From NCBI GenBank assembly GCA_963678705.1, contig OY783208.1, forward strand, positions 21,788,207-21,852,206: a stretch of DNA of 64,000 nucleotides, written 5' to 3'. Position numbers and translations under genes: made by a program. The notes beneath the pieces were generated by a model. That model searched no databases. It saw nothing but the letters and a program-made list of their open reading frames with translations, and was not told the DNA's origin. This DNA is from Panorpa germanica. Lineage: Eukaryota; Arthropoda; Insecta; Mecoptera; Panorpidae. This document shows positions 1-13,000 of this stretch, one piece after another (position 1 is the stretch's first letter; each line of letters opens with the position of its first letter).

Positions 1-480
1 AACCAAAATGATTTCATTAGTTGGATAAGTTTCTGCAGGACATCCTGTCGAGTTATTTTCTTTTTATTGATTTTTCAATTTTTTACAGCACTTAGAAGTC
101 AAAATACTATTCAGAAACTATGTTATTTTAAAATACGTAAAAATTAAAAAAACAAAAAAAACTCGACATCGTTACCTCGGCATTTATGTAAAGAAAGTGT
201 GTGCAAAATTTCAAAAGAATCGGTGCAGTAGATTTTGAGCTAGAGAGGACAAGCTAAGTGTGAGAAAAACGCGTTTAAAAGTTTCAAAGAAAGACGAAAC
301 CAGACCAGAGAGGTGAAAACTTAAAACTCTATATCTCCGACAGTTTTACTTCAATCGACTTCAAATTTTCACACAATAAACTTAATATGTTGTACATTCA
401 TATAAATAAACTAAAAAAAATTAAAATAAAATATTTCCATTGAAAATGGAATTAAAGTGCGAAATGAAATTACCAATGAT
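1..480. other. Non-coding, A/T-rich, possible repeat remnant
   Basis: There is no credible coding frame. Phrases such as TCAAAATTTTCACACAATAA and GTGTGCAAAATTTCAAAAG resemble dispersed A/T-rich repeats, but no boundaries are visible. Confidence 0.4.
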
Positions 481-604
481 TTTATTACGAGTTGAGACAC
501 GGCGTGTAAACACTTTATGGTAAATAAGATAATTTGTATTTTTTAATATAAAATATTGTATTTATTTATCACAAAATCTATTATTTAATCTTTGCTTACC
601 TTTT

Positions 605-738
605 TTAGTCCCGTTCTCTGTGTAACCAGCTGTGAGTCGAACTACCTATTGGATTGACAACACAGATCCCTGCATTACCGGCAGGGCAATCAGTTTCAGT
701 GTCACACAAAGAAGAGCAAATGTCAAACGAGTTTATTA
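605..738 (-). other. Possible terminal coding exon of an unknown Cys-rich protein
   Basis: On the minus strand an open frame runs from an AG acceptor (739-740) to TAA at 605-607, with regularly spaced cysteines: ICSSLC, then TDCPAGNAGIC, then VVNPIGSS. AATAAA-type signals follow downstream at about 560-575. I cannot find companion exons: the sequence towards 2600 is mostly repeats. It could also be a transposon fragment. Confidence 0.2.
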
Positions 739-1029
739 CTGTTCATGGCAATAAAATAGCTAATAAAACTAAAACAATGTAAAAGTTTTACAAAAACTAT
801 AGAAAAATAAATGAAATCACTATTTGAATATTAAAATAGCAAGAAATAAATGTTTTATCGGTAAATTGTCATCATGACTACTGAATTGTTTAAATTTTAA
901 TGTATCAGACTGACGGTTTAAAACATTTTACTTTGATTTCATACATATTTAATTATTATGCCCTTCAATATACACCCCTCCTCTATCCCTACAACGCTCC
1001 ATGTGAATGTTTCCTTATTCGAAATGTTC

Positions 1030-1657
1030 TAAATGTTCAATTATTTTTTAATAACTCCTTATATGTTAAGAGATATTAACAATTAAAAAAGTCATTTTGT
1101 CTCTTTAATTATTAAAGTGATTCGACGTTGTAAAATATTCCAAGACATGTGACCTTACGTCCGCTAAGTTGCTATTTTTTTTATACAACAGCGTAAAAGA
1201 GATTTATTCTTAACAGTACTCTGACAAATTTACAGGTTACCAACCTTGCAGCTCATAAATCTCTGCTATATGTATTTATATATCAAAATATCAAATATTA
1301 TTTACAACTATTCCGAGAAATAATAAAATTTCAATATTATGTCTGCCCTAACAGGGTTAAATAATATAAAAACTTATTATTCTTTGACTTGACTTGGTTA
1401 TTTGACTACCAACAGCTACAAAACATTACCACAACACTGACCTACTCAACAAATAACTGACGTTAAAATGCATTTCACGTCATACAAATATGGACGATTA
1501 TTTCTAGCGCTAAAACTACAATTCAAACTTTTAATTGCTATATCTTCGTCAACATTTAGATATTTAATAAAATAGACACGCCAATACACATTTATTAACA
1601 TCAAGTTCAATCAACAATTGAAAAATCGACCACTATAAAATGAGGACACAAGCCCAT
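1030..1657 (+). mobile_element. MITE family A, left end truncated
   Basis: It ends with the family terminus (ATGAGGACACAAGCCCAT at 1640-1657) and carries the internal blocks common to all copies (TTAATTATTAAAG, CTGACGTTAAAATGCATT, TAGCGCTAAAACTAC). The left terminus is missing. Confidence 0.75.
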
Positions 1658-1675
1658 CCTTTTTTTTGAAGTATT

Positions 1676-2145
1676 GGTAAATTGCCGTTTTATTTTATTT
1701 AATATCCAAAAATTGACCGATATATATATCTATTTAAAGTTTGAATTTTCTTTTACTACTATATAATATTACTGTTGTTATCCTCGTAACTGATGACGTC
1801 ACGAACTGAATAGAATATAATAAGTAATTCTATTTATTTTTCGTTTTATATTACATTATATTGAAAAAATTTAGGTCGATGCAGCAGCTACTATAGCTTT
1901 GACGTTTAATTCTGCATCTCTTTTGCACTTGTCTTGCTTAACAGTGATGGTAAAGATTTCAACATTTTTGTAATTTTTACCACAATAATTATTAAAGGAA
2001 AGAAAATGACTATTTCAATCGTTAATAACTTCTATAATATTGTGAATTGAATAAAAATAATTGGATATTTGAGGTTTTGATAGGCAACTTTATAAATATA
2101 CAGTGCAGTTTTATATAAATTCAGTATGGTTCACAACCCAATTGA
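1676..2145. mobile_element. MITE related to family A, ends in TTGTGAAC type
   Basis: The left part has ATTTAATATCCAAAAATTGAC and the right part ends GGTTCACAACCCAATT. The interior shares TGATGACGTCACGAACTG and GCATCTCTTTTGCACT with copies at 31760-31860, 33808-34085 and 44690-44830. Confidence 0.55.
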
Positions 2146-2690
2146 ACCGTATGAACTTCAACTCGTTCAGGTATTTCCTATTTTCATTATTCGTGAACCA
2201 ATATCGTTCAACTCTAATCGCTCAACCAGAACACGGCAGAAATTCTGCACAAACATTTTTCCAGTTTCTTCAAACATACTCATACGAATGAAATAGTGCT
2301 AGTACTATTTTCTCTATAAAATATTTCATTTTCAAAAACATTGATAGAGTTGTTTTCTAAGCACCGTACAAAATTTAATATGTTATAACTTCAGCAACAA
2401 AGAGGAAAAAGCATAAAGAAAATAATAACCTTTAATCAAAAATAAGATTTCTGAATAAAACAGAATAAATAATTATGATCTCCACAAGCCCATTTTAAAT
2501 ATTTTAATATAGCATTTAGTTCAGAGACCATAGATAGCATGTTTCGATAATAATATAGTGTTGTCTATGGCTTATGTTCATTCGTTATAAAATGTTATTG
2601 AAATGACATATGGTAATGACAGTCGCAAAAGTGTTTAAAGCAAAGTGTTATTTTTAAAGAACTTAGACAATTAATATATTAACTTTCAAA
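2146..2690. other. Upstream region of PQBP1
   Basis: There is no coding sequence I trust. It presumably includes the PQBP1 promoter and 5' UTR; no TATA box is convincing. Confidence 0.4.
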
Positions 2691-3789
2691 ATGCCTTTAC
2701 CTCCAGCATTAGCTGCTAGATTAGCAAAACGAGGAATAGCTGTACCAGCTTCTACAGCTGCAGGTAAGATGCAACTCATTTATTTGTATGCAAGTAATTT
2801 TTTAACCTTTTGACTTTTAATATAACGCGATCAATTGTTTATAATCTAGAACCCGTAGCAAGTGAAGAAGTAATTGCTGAAGATTATGACGATCGTGTTA
2901 ACGTAGATTCAATTAAAGATGCTGAATATTTAACTGAAAAAGATATATCAGCAGATATTGACATAACCTTAAAAATCAAAGGATATGAATGTTGTCCAAA
3001 TAAATATAATATTTATCACGATTGCAATTCATACTGTATTAAAAGATATAAAGACGGTATTAAAGAACCTGATCCAAAATACCTTATAAAAAAACAAAAG
3101 ATGTTAGAAAAATATCCAGTAATGGAGCCTTGGAAGGAAGTTTTTGACAGGGGAACGTAAGTTTATTTATTAGAATATTTACAATTGTTATGACAAAATG
3201 TTAATAACTTTTCTATTATTTCTTTTTTAGAGGGCGTCATTATTATTGGGATATGCTAAATGATTTAGTTTCGTGGTTCCCGCCATCTCATCCAAAATCA
3301 GAGCCCAGTGAAAGTGCAGCTGCTTTACGTGAGTCAAGAATTTTAAGAGAAGGTGACGAAAGTGATGATAGTGCCACAGGAAGTGATAATGAAACCGAAG
3401 GAAAAGAATTAGAAATTCATCAAAAACCTAAAGAAACATTTAAGAGGCCACTAGCAAAAGAATCTAGTCATCGTAGTAATAGTTATCAAGGAAAGAAAAA
3501 ACCTCGTCATGATAATCGTCTTCGTAATAGAGATAATGATGTAATTGATCCTATGGACCCAGCTGCATATTCAGATATTCCTAGAGGTTCATGGTCTGCT
3601 GGATTAGAAGGACATTCCTCTGAAGCAAAAACTGGTGTTGATACTACAGCTTCTGGACCATTGTATCAAATGCGACCATATCCTAGTCCTGGGGCTATTC
3701 TATCTGCAAATGCAAAAGCTAAATATGCGGCTGAAGCTAAACAAACTGCAGAAAAATCAGCTGTTTCTTTCCCAGAACAACCAAAATAA
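2691..3789 (+). CDS. PQBP1: PQBP1 homologue (polyglutamine-binding protein 1), 3 exons, about 312 aa
   Basis: Coding exons are 2691-2763, 2850-3156 and 3231-3789, with GTAAG donors and TAG acceptors. The phases (1, then 2) join into 939 bases ending in TAA. The protein begins [15 protein letters not shown], the family's N-terminal signature, followed by an acidic AEDYDD stretch. Exons 2 and 3 together encode a WW domain at about residues 118-146 (W119, YYW at 131-133, W142). The tail has [21 protein letters not shown] and [14 protein letters not shown], which match the C-terminal region of PQBP1 that binds the U5-15kD spliceosomal protein. PQBP1 is a nuclear, intrinsically disordered splicing and transcription cofactor. 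The middle is a Ser/Glu/Lys-rich, probably disordered stretch. Before the WW domain there is a Cys cluster around residues 75-93 (CCPNKYN...HDC...C) that vertebrate PQBP1 lacks. An AATAAA lies at 3883-3888. The exon junction inside the WW domain removes any doubt about the model. Confidence 0.95.
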
Positions 3790-4132
3790 CTTACAAAGTT
3801 AATATTTTAATTAATACATACTTATTTTAATACAGATGAATGTTGATTTTATTTTATATTATGTATTAGATAGAATAATTAGAATAAAATCAACGCAATT
3901 CAATGAAATTGTTGTATTTATGTATTAGTAACGTAAAACATGATGTTTAATACTAGAGCAGCAGTGAAGCTCCTCACATTTTTCTATTGGCATTCATTTT
4001 TTAAAACTGTGTATAATTATCTTCATTGTATTTAATTATATTTTCATTATAATCATATATAAGTTCATTATACTATAATCTATCATATTACGAACGATTT
4101 CTTGGATATTTGAAGTCTGGGTATTGCCAATA
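3790..4132. other. PQBP1 3' UTR and intergenic sequence
   Basis: AATAAA at 3883-3888 probably ends PQBP1 transcripts. Nothing else was recognised. Confidence 0.5.
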
Positions 4133-4770
4133 GTTTCGTTTCTACAGCCGTTTTAGCATATTTCAATAGCCATACAGTCATAGCATACTTAAAACTTTAA
4201 TCTGATTTATTTCAAAACTACTTTTTTCAGCATGGTGTTGTAGAAAAAGCGAAAACTATTCAACCGAATCGTCTGAAATTTTAATATGTTATTCACAACA
4301 TCAATAGCTATCGTTGGAACTAGAATCATTTTTTTATTTCAATAATTTCGTATGTTTTTCAAGAGATTTAATTTCAAAAGCGCGCTATTTTGTCAGTTTT
4401 CAATAATTTATTAGCGTATATTTAAATATTAAGGGGCCATATTTCGAAAGTATAGTCTTTTAAGAATATACTGTTAAAGTTTCGTTTCTACAGCCGTTTT
4501 AGCATATATAAATAGCCATAGCATACTTAAAACTTTAATCTCATTTATTACAAAACTACTTTTATCGGTATGATGTTGTAGAAAACAAAAACTATTTAAC
4601 CGAATCGTCTGAAATTTTAATATGTTATTCACAACATCAATAGCTATCGTTGGAACTAGAATCATTTTTTTATTTCAATAATTTCGTATTTTTTTCAATA
4701 AATAACTGGTACAGAAAACCCGGTTTTTAGAATTTCAAAAGCGCGGCATTTTGTCAATTTTCAATATTTT
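4133..4770. repeat. Two-copy tandem duplication, period 346 bases
   Basis: Units begin GTTTCGTTTCTACAGCCG at 4133 and 4479 and stay alike through ACATCAATAGCTATCGTTGG and AAAAGCGCG to the end. Differences are scattered substitutions and a small insertion. The unit has no open frame of interest. Confidence 0.8.
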
Positions 4771-5541
4771 TTTTTCTCTCTAGTTCTGACCATAACTGTT
4801 CTCATACTAATTAATAATTTTCTTGGTTTTTATTTATAAGATAAATAGAAGAGCCAAAATCGGCAACACCGTCGAGGTCCAATTTTTTGACAGGGTCTAC
4901 TTCAGCGTCACTTTTAACATATTTAACAATATTTTTAAATTTCAAAAAAGATTTTTTTGTATGTAGAATAAGTGTAAAGCCTAAAAATAGAATAAGTTAA
5001 TAAGCCTAATAAGTTAAAATATCGTATTTCATTATTTTTATTATAAAAAAACAATCCTCAAAGTACCTTAAATTTTCGAACTCTAGACTACTATAATTTT
5101 AATAATTCAAAATGTTGTATTTCTAAGAATACTGTATTTTAAGCGATGAAAATAAAAGAAACTATTGGATTTTTGGGCTGGACTGAGTATTTAGCTAGTA
5201 ATTTAAATTTCAGTTATAAAATCTTTCTTCTTGTCTTCTTCAATTAAATAGATCTCTTATTTTGAATCAGATTCATCACTTAAGGCTTTGAGATATCTTA
5301 ATTATATATATCATTATCTATTGCAGTACGAAAATCATTAACTATTTGAATATTTCATTATGCTGTGCAATTTTTTAGTAAAAAAATGATTTTTTACATT
5401 TAAATGCACAACTTTTTAACAAAAATGTGTATTTAAATTGAAGCAAATAGAAATTATTGTTTTTTTGAGATTTATATTTTTGTAGGTCTGGTGCAAATTT
5501 ATTTTTTCTTTCATTACGTAAAATCTCACGCAGAAATAGTC
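4771..5541. other. Intergenic A/T-rich sequence
   Basis: No gene, RNA or bounded repeat was recognised. Confidence 0.4.
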
Positions 5542-5771
5542 AATGGGCTTGTGTCCTATGTCTTAATTTCTACAAAAGTGTACTGTATATTGATAAAGTG
5601 CTAAAAAGTACCATTTTTAGCGTTAAAACTACAATTCAAACTTTTAATTGCTATATCTCCGTCAATATTTAGATATTTAATAAAATAGACACGCCAATAC
5701 ACATTTATTAACATCAATTTCAATCAGCAAATGAAAAATCGACCACTAAAAAATGAGGACACAAGCCCATT
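5542..5771 (+). mobile_element. MITE family A, internally deleted (230 bp)
   Basis: Both termini are intact (AATGGGCTTGTGTCCT and AGGACACAAGCCCATT), but about 400 bases of the interior are gone, joining GATAAAGTGCTAAAAAGT to TAGCGTTAAAACTAC. Confidence 0.85.
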
Positions 5772-7070
5772 GTATCCAGTATCGCAATGACCCTTCTCCA
5801 AAATAAATGTACTTGTGTATACAGCTGTATATTGATTCAGTTATTATTTTTTAATAAATCCTTATAGTTTAGAAGATATTACCAATTAAAATATAAAGTA
5901 TAATATTATGAACAATGTAAAAAAGCAAAAATAATCTCGATTACTTATTTCTGCTGCGATGTATTATGCATATCTAAAACATGCGGCAAAATTGAAATCC
6001 AAATTTGATATAGCTATAACTTTGCGAACATTTGGATATTTAATAAAATAAAAACGACAATATGCATATATTAAAATTTATTACAATCTAAAATTTAAAA
6101 AACAACAAAAATTAAGCGATAAAACGTACTTTCAAATATTGAATAGTCAGATATATTTCAAGTTCAAAAGATACACCAATAAAAATAATTGTAAAACAAC
6201 TCAATTGTATTATTTTAAAACTACAATATCATGCATTTCAATAATTCAATAAAACAATTTCACGCATTTATATAATTAATTATAGATATAATTTTGATTT
6301 ATTTAATGCCTTGTTATGTTTGCTTCATGTAAAAATTGTGGAACACAAACTGACGTATACGAACTATTATCACGGATTGACGTCCTCTTTTTTTTCTGTG
6401 TATTTATTTTGACAAGTTAAACCTTAAATGATTTTTAAATGTATTTAATAACATAAAAGGTTATATCCGGCTCTAGTCAATTACACTTATACTACATAAT
6501 TGAATTTGATTATCTGTTGTTACATTTTGTGTGTCGTCAAAATAGTATTTTAATTTATATATAAGGTGAGGTTCAGTCAGATTTTAAAATTGTATATAAA
6601 ATATAGTGATTTAGTTTTGTCTGCATATTAATATTTGTAGAACTTATTCAGTATTAGTTATTTACAGAAGAAAGAGTGTTTTAATTATAGTTTATTAACA
6701 AATAACGAATGGTAAAATGAGTTTATTTATATAGAGGTTATTTGCCATAACCTCACTTTGTAAGTATTTATATTATTACTCTGTCACAATTGATATTTAA
6801 GTGTAAATGATAAATGTAGATTATATATTTGTTTTATATTTAAATAGGTATTTAATTTGCACATATACCTAATTTCTACAGGCTGATATTAGATCTTTAT
6901 TCTGTTGTATTTTTTCGTACTTTTATTTGCTTCTAAATTCAATTTTAATGTTTATGTATAAACTAAATCCATTTCATAATTATTTATAAGCGGCATACGT
7001 TTAATTAAGGTATTGTTTAAATATATTTGTATGTGTTAAGTTGTTATTTAAGTTTTTTATTTGATTTCAG
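5772..7070. other. Region upstream of the Myb/SANT-like gene; MITE remnant
   Basis: 5860-6115 resembles a decayed family A relative (TTAGAAGATATTACCAATTAAA, ATTTGGATATTTAATAAAATA). An untranslated first exon of the Myb/SANT-like gene must lie somewhere here. A GAGGTTAT/ATAACCTC hairpin sits at 6734-6754. Confidence 0.4.
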
Positions 7071-7093
7071 GGATTGGAGGAACGAAACATAAT

Positions 7094-10000
7094 ATGGCTA
7101 TGGTAAAAAATGAACAAGAAACAAGAGGATTGTCATCTAATTTTAAATTACATAATGAACGATTACAAGAATCAATGTATGCAGGTCTTAATTACGAAGA
7201 TCAAGATTATCCTGCGCATCAGAACATGCAAGCAATGCATAAGTATGTCACACATAAATTGAGGTCATATAAAGGGTTGAAATTATGTTATTTTCAAGAA
7301 AATTGAGTTTCTGTACTGTTAGTACTTTTGCTGTGTGAAAATTATATAAAGAAATGATTCCAAATTTCAGTTGAAATTCAAAGTCAAGAGAATCTAAATT
7401 TGTACTCTATTAAAACGGAAATATTATTTACCGTACTGTACCGATAGATTTTATATTTAATATCATTGAAAATGTATCTAAAATCTATTTAATTCGGTGT
7501 AAGTTTGCTATAGTTCACTATAAATTTGTTAAGGATTGGTATACAGTCCCCCCGTTAAAGAGGGCCCCTTTAATGGGCTTGTGATCCATTAATTTCTATA
7601 AAACTACTATATATTGATAAAGTTGGCTGTCAGAATGTCAAATGTCCAAATATTTTTATTAAATTCGATATATTTTACGAGATATTAACAATTAAACAAA
7701 TAATTTTGTCTCTTTAATCATTAAAGAGATCAAACGTTGTAGAAAATTCCAATACGTGTCATTTATTAATTACAGCCGGTTCTGTATCACATGAAGTATT
7801 ATATAACGAAGGTTTGTGATCCTGGAAAAATAATTTCGATATAACTACTCCATTATGGTCCAGTCATTTGTAGGTTTTGAGATAACTTTAGGGTGTCAAT
7901 ATACAAGTATTTACAGACTTACAGCTGGGTATCTCGAATTCCGAGGTGAACTTACTATAATGACTGCACCATAGCATTTGGATATTTAAAAAATCGCCAA
8001 TATACATATATTAACATATATTTTAATCAAAAATTAAAAGATCGACACATAAAAATGATTTCACAAGCCCATTCTCACTGCTTGTTCTTTTCTCCTTTTA
8101 CCATCTTCTCTTTATTTTATTCTCCTTTATCTTTATAACATGTTATTATATTTTTTAGCAAATCAAATCTACTAGAAGTTATATTAAAGGAATCCCCCGA
8201 TGAATCATCAGAAAACGCAGAATTATTTAAAATGATGGATCATGAAAACATTAAAATGGAATTATCCAACAAATATGACAAACAATCCGATGATGATGAT
8301 TTGGATTCTTATAATAGTAATGAACAATCTGTGAATAGCGTACAAGATCGCAGAAGTAAGTAACATATTAATAAGGGGGCCCAAATTAATATGTACTATA
8401 AAATTATCCGCCTAAAATCGTTTAAAACCTATAGTATAGTAAGATCCCGGAGTTCCCAGACCTACGTCGTTTTAGCAAGGATGAAATTTTGAGAATAAAT
8501 TGTGCAATATGTAGTTAAGGACGTGTGCAAACCTACTCGCTTGAAAGCAGGGCACTTTACAAGCAAACCTCTTGAAAGTATAATGCTGATTTTTATACAT
8601 ATTTTACAGAATAATGTTAAAAACTAACATTTACTGTTGCCAAATCTGCCATACGTTTGAAAGCTATCTAGCGCTTTAAAAAAAGTTATCAAATGGTATG
8701 CCACAGACCTGGAAATCCTGGAATTGTAAGAGAATTTAATGCAATCTGGAAATATCAGGGAATTTGATTGCGGCAACTATTTCATATATAGTATAATATA
8801 TTTCATTTAAAATTCAAAATGAAATGAATCAGAAATTTTATATATCAGAAAACGTGTAGCTAATGAAAAGAAAATTTGGCGTCAAAAAAAGCTAAACTTT
8901 TAGGTGAAATTCAAGTTATTGATGATCAATTTTAAAATCTTTAATAATTTTATCTATAAATATTAAGAGTTAATTTGTTCTAGTTAATACTAGTCATTAG
9001 ATTATTTTTGTTTTACTAAATTTAAGTTAGTAAGTAATTACAATATAGTCAAAACTTTAAATATTTAAATGATACGAATAAAATTTCTATATCAAGAAAA
9101 AGTACGAATAATTTTGCTGGAAAACCTGGAATCATCAGGGAAATTTGAAATCATTTTCTTGTGGCCTCCCTAATGTACACAGCGTCTTCATCGGTATCTA
9201 GCTTAAATTCACAATCTATTGAACAAGAGCCGTCTTTTTACCTAATTTTTTAAAGAGCTATAGAATATAAATAAAAACTACATTTTTATTAGATAGGTGC
9301 AAATTATAAAGTTTGAATAAGTAGTAATTAAGATATTTAGAGCGGACTTAAAATATTGAAGTAAAATATTATATTTTGAAAGTAGAATTAAAATTTGCAT
9401 TGAAATTACGATTTATTTTATAAAATTGATCTCGTGAACTATATCCTGAACGAGGTAGACGTTAGTTTTATATACATATTTGTGGAAACGAAAGACTTAA
9501 TCCCAATTCTGATGTGAAAATGAGATTACTATCCCGCTAATCTGATGTGGAATCGAGATACTCTTATTTCGATTTAAACAAATGTCGATTCAGTGAATAT
9601 TCAACTATGCAATATCTTAGTTCATTGTCAGGATGATAAAGAATCACATAATTTGTTTAATACATTTATTTAATAAAATAATAACGGTGATATTAATACA
9701 ATAAGGTTACAATATAAACGTTGGTATTTACTTTACAAATACAAAACAATGAATGAACAAACCATCTTAAATTCTAGTTATTATATACTCAGTCCTACAT
9801 TAGTTTTTAGCTAGATTTAATCGGTTCATTTTTATAACTTTGAGAATGCGTTGAGCTAATTTCGGTAAGCACATTCCTTCACGTATTCAATCAGTGGTTT
9901 AAAGTTTCACACATTTTAATTGCTTTAACCTTTCACAATATACACTTATTAATCACATTATTTTACGACTTTTCTAGCTCAGGTGTTATAGTTATGATTA

Positions 10001-13000
10001 CTTTGTATGCTCGATTTATTTTTAGGTCGCCACATATTGTATATTAACTGGATCTTATATGTAAATATGATTTTATTAATTATGTAATATTATATTCAGA
10101 TATTTCCGATAATGAGCAGTCATGTTCGAAGCGTGCAGAATGGACCCACAAAAGAACAAGGCTACTACTCACACTGTATAAAAGATATTCCATTAAAGTA
10201 GGAAAAGATAAAGAATTTAGTAGTTATGGTAAACTATATGAAAAATTATCAACAGAATTGAGTTTGCAAGGAATCACTTATACACCGGCGCAAGTCAAGC
10301 AAAAATGGGACAGTCTGATAAGAAGTTATAAAGATATGATAACAAAAAATAATGGCAATGTGGCCAAAAGGAAGGAATGTCCATATGCATCGTGAGTAAT
10401 ATCAATTTTATTTGTATATATATGGCCTTTCAATAAGAATGCTAGATTTAGAATTATCTCATATAAAACAAACACCATGTATCTTCATATAAGTTGTATT
10501 AAGGTGTTTTATATGAGGTGATTTTTCGAAAAGTATTGGTTTGTAAGCAATATCTTAATTTCTATAAAACTATAATATATACTGCTTATAAGGTTGGCTA
10601 TCAGGATCTCAAATGTACAATTACTTTTTTATAATGAACAACATTATAGAAGATACTAGCTTTTACCACCGTCGCAAGCGACGTCTGTCTTTTATGTGTG
10701 GCTTGAACTTGATGTAAAAATTTAAATTCCAGTAACGTTTACCCCCGTAGCAAAGGGACGTCTTTTTGGCGTGTATGATTTGAATCCAATAAAATAATTC
10801 GTAATTACATTTCATATTTAAATCTATTTTTAAATTGAAATAATAAACTCGCTCAATAATAAATTGACTAAAAAAATATATTTTTTTTATCAAAATAAAA
10901 ATTATTTTCAATTTATGCGTTATTTGACCAACTTTTTTTCAAAATTTGGGATTTCTTTTTTCGATTCGTAAATAAGTTACCAAGGTTAACCTATATACAA
11001 AATTTCAACTTTCTAGCACAATTTTTACTCTCGGCAAATACTGCCCTCGTGCCCCCAAATAAAACTTTGAAATTTTGAATTTTTTTTTATTAATAATATA
11101 CTTAATTATTCTAGAATCCAGAATATGAACTTTCTCCAAAGTTTCCTACCGATCCCCGAATTTCTTCTACCCCCCTTTTTCAATTTTTGAATTTCTAATT
11201 TTTGAGAAATGTCGGCATTAAATTTTACCTTAATACACATGCAAAATTTCAACTTTCTATCTTTTACGAATTAAAAGTAATATAGCAAAGAAGGGCTCAT
11301 TTTTTTTCTTCAGTTTTTTCAATATTTCGGGTTTCCAGGAAATTCAAGGGAAAATCCGGGGACGGAAAAAGTCGTAGAATTTTTTTCTCTACAAAATAGG
11401 CGATTTTCAAAAACTTTGACGGAGCTGTTTTCGAGCTACCATACAAAATTCACTACCAAACATATAAGATCATAAATATACACTTGGAACAGTATAATAT
11501 ATGAAGGATATATTGCTTATAAAGTTGGGGATCAGGATCTCAAATGTAGAAGGTATTAACAATTAAAAAAGTAATGTTTAACCCTTTAATCGGAAAAATA
11601 TTAAAAGTTATAATAAATAAGCTTCTCTTTTATGAATTGCCATCTGTTTTATACCACAGAGTTTAAAAAAATACTTACAGCTGGTACTTTTAACTCATAA
11701 AGTTTTGAATAGCCTAGTGAACTATTTTTTTATGGGTTGCTTATTGATTTTCGATTGAAATATATTTTAATATATGTATATTGGCGTTTTTATTTTTTTA
11801 AATATTCAAAAGTTGACTAAATTATAGCTATATCAAATTTGAATTTCAGTTTTGTCGCATGATTTATATATGTGTAGTTCGCAACCTTCGTAATATGTTA
11901 CTTCCTGGGATACACAATGCAGCTGTTAGTATTAAATTGATTGATTGTTACAGATTGCAAATCGTCGACGTGACTTACCAAGCATTCGAATTTTCTATTA
12001 CGTTAAATTCCTTTAAAAAGGTCTTTCAATGTAAAAAGTTTATATTTCGGTTGTACGAAATAACTGCGAGATGAATAAATATTGAGACTGTATCTTTGAA
12101 AATGATTATTTTTAACCCAATTTCTAATTAAATGGTTTTTTGTCTGTTAAAATTATATTTCGATGCATATAATAGTTTAATAATTAAAAAATTATCTATA
12201 ATTAATATCAAATTTATATTAATTCAATTCAAATTAAATATTTTGGAAAAGTATTTCTTAATTTCACAACATCTGCTCTGTTTCTTACTTGTTTTATTTA
12301 ATTATTTTCGAAAATAGGTATTGTTTTTGTAATTTTCTTTTTTTAATAGTTTCAAAAAATATTTTTTTTATATACACGTAGTTTTTGAAAACCGTTTTTG
12401 AAAGTTATGTTATGTGGTGAAATGGAGCTAAAACTTATGATATATGGAAATTAGCTGTTTTAAATCAATTTTAAAAGGAAAACTATGAACCCTAGGTTAC
12501 TTAAATTTGGAGGCAGCATGTATTTTAATTATTTTTATCGATTTCACGACATTTTCTTCATTTTTGTAAAGGTTTTGTACCTCCTTAATAATTTAAGAGA
12601 CAAAATGATTTGTTCAGTTGTTAATATCTCCTAAAATATAAAGAGTTATTAAAAAACAATTAAATATTTGAGGTTCTAGTAACCAACTCTATATATATTT
12701 CCGTTTTACAGAAATTCAGACATGTTCGTTGTGAACAAAGAAAATTAAAATAAATATTTTTAAGCTTCTGACATCGAAAGACGTATAAAAACTAAGTAAT
12801 AACAAAGATATTCAAGTTTTAAACTAGATATTTATAATAATAAAAATGCCAGAGCTTTGAAATAAGTTCATTACAGATTATTACCATTATAGATCATTTT
12901 AGGTCCTGATAACCAAATTTATCAATACTAGAAATAGCAAATTTAGGCATAACAAAATGATGTGCCCTTATACTAAAATTCTATTTGTTATTAATTAGAA

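Noticed and set aside
2103..2291. 62-codon frame upstream of PQBP1
   Set aside because: It begins in a MITE terminus and shows no protein-like pattern.
10663..10911. 82-codon minus-strand frame
   Set aside because: It lies within the family D repeat; other copies do not keep it open.
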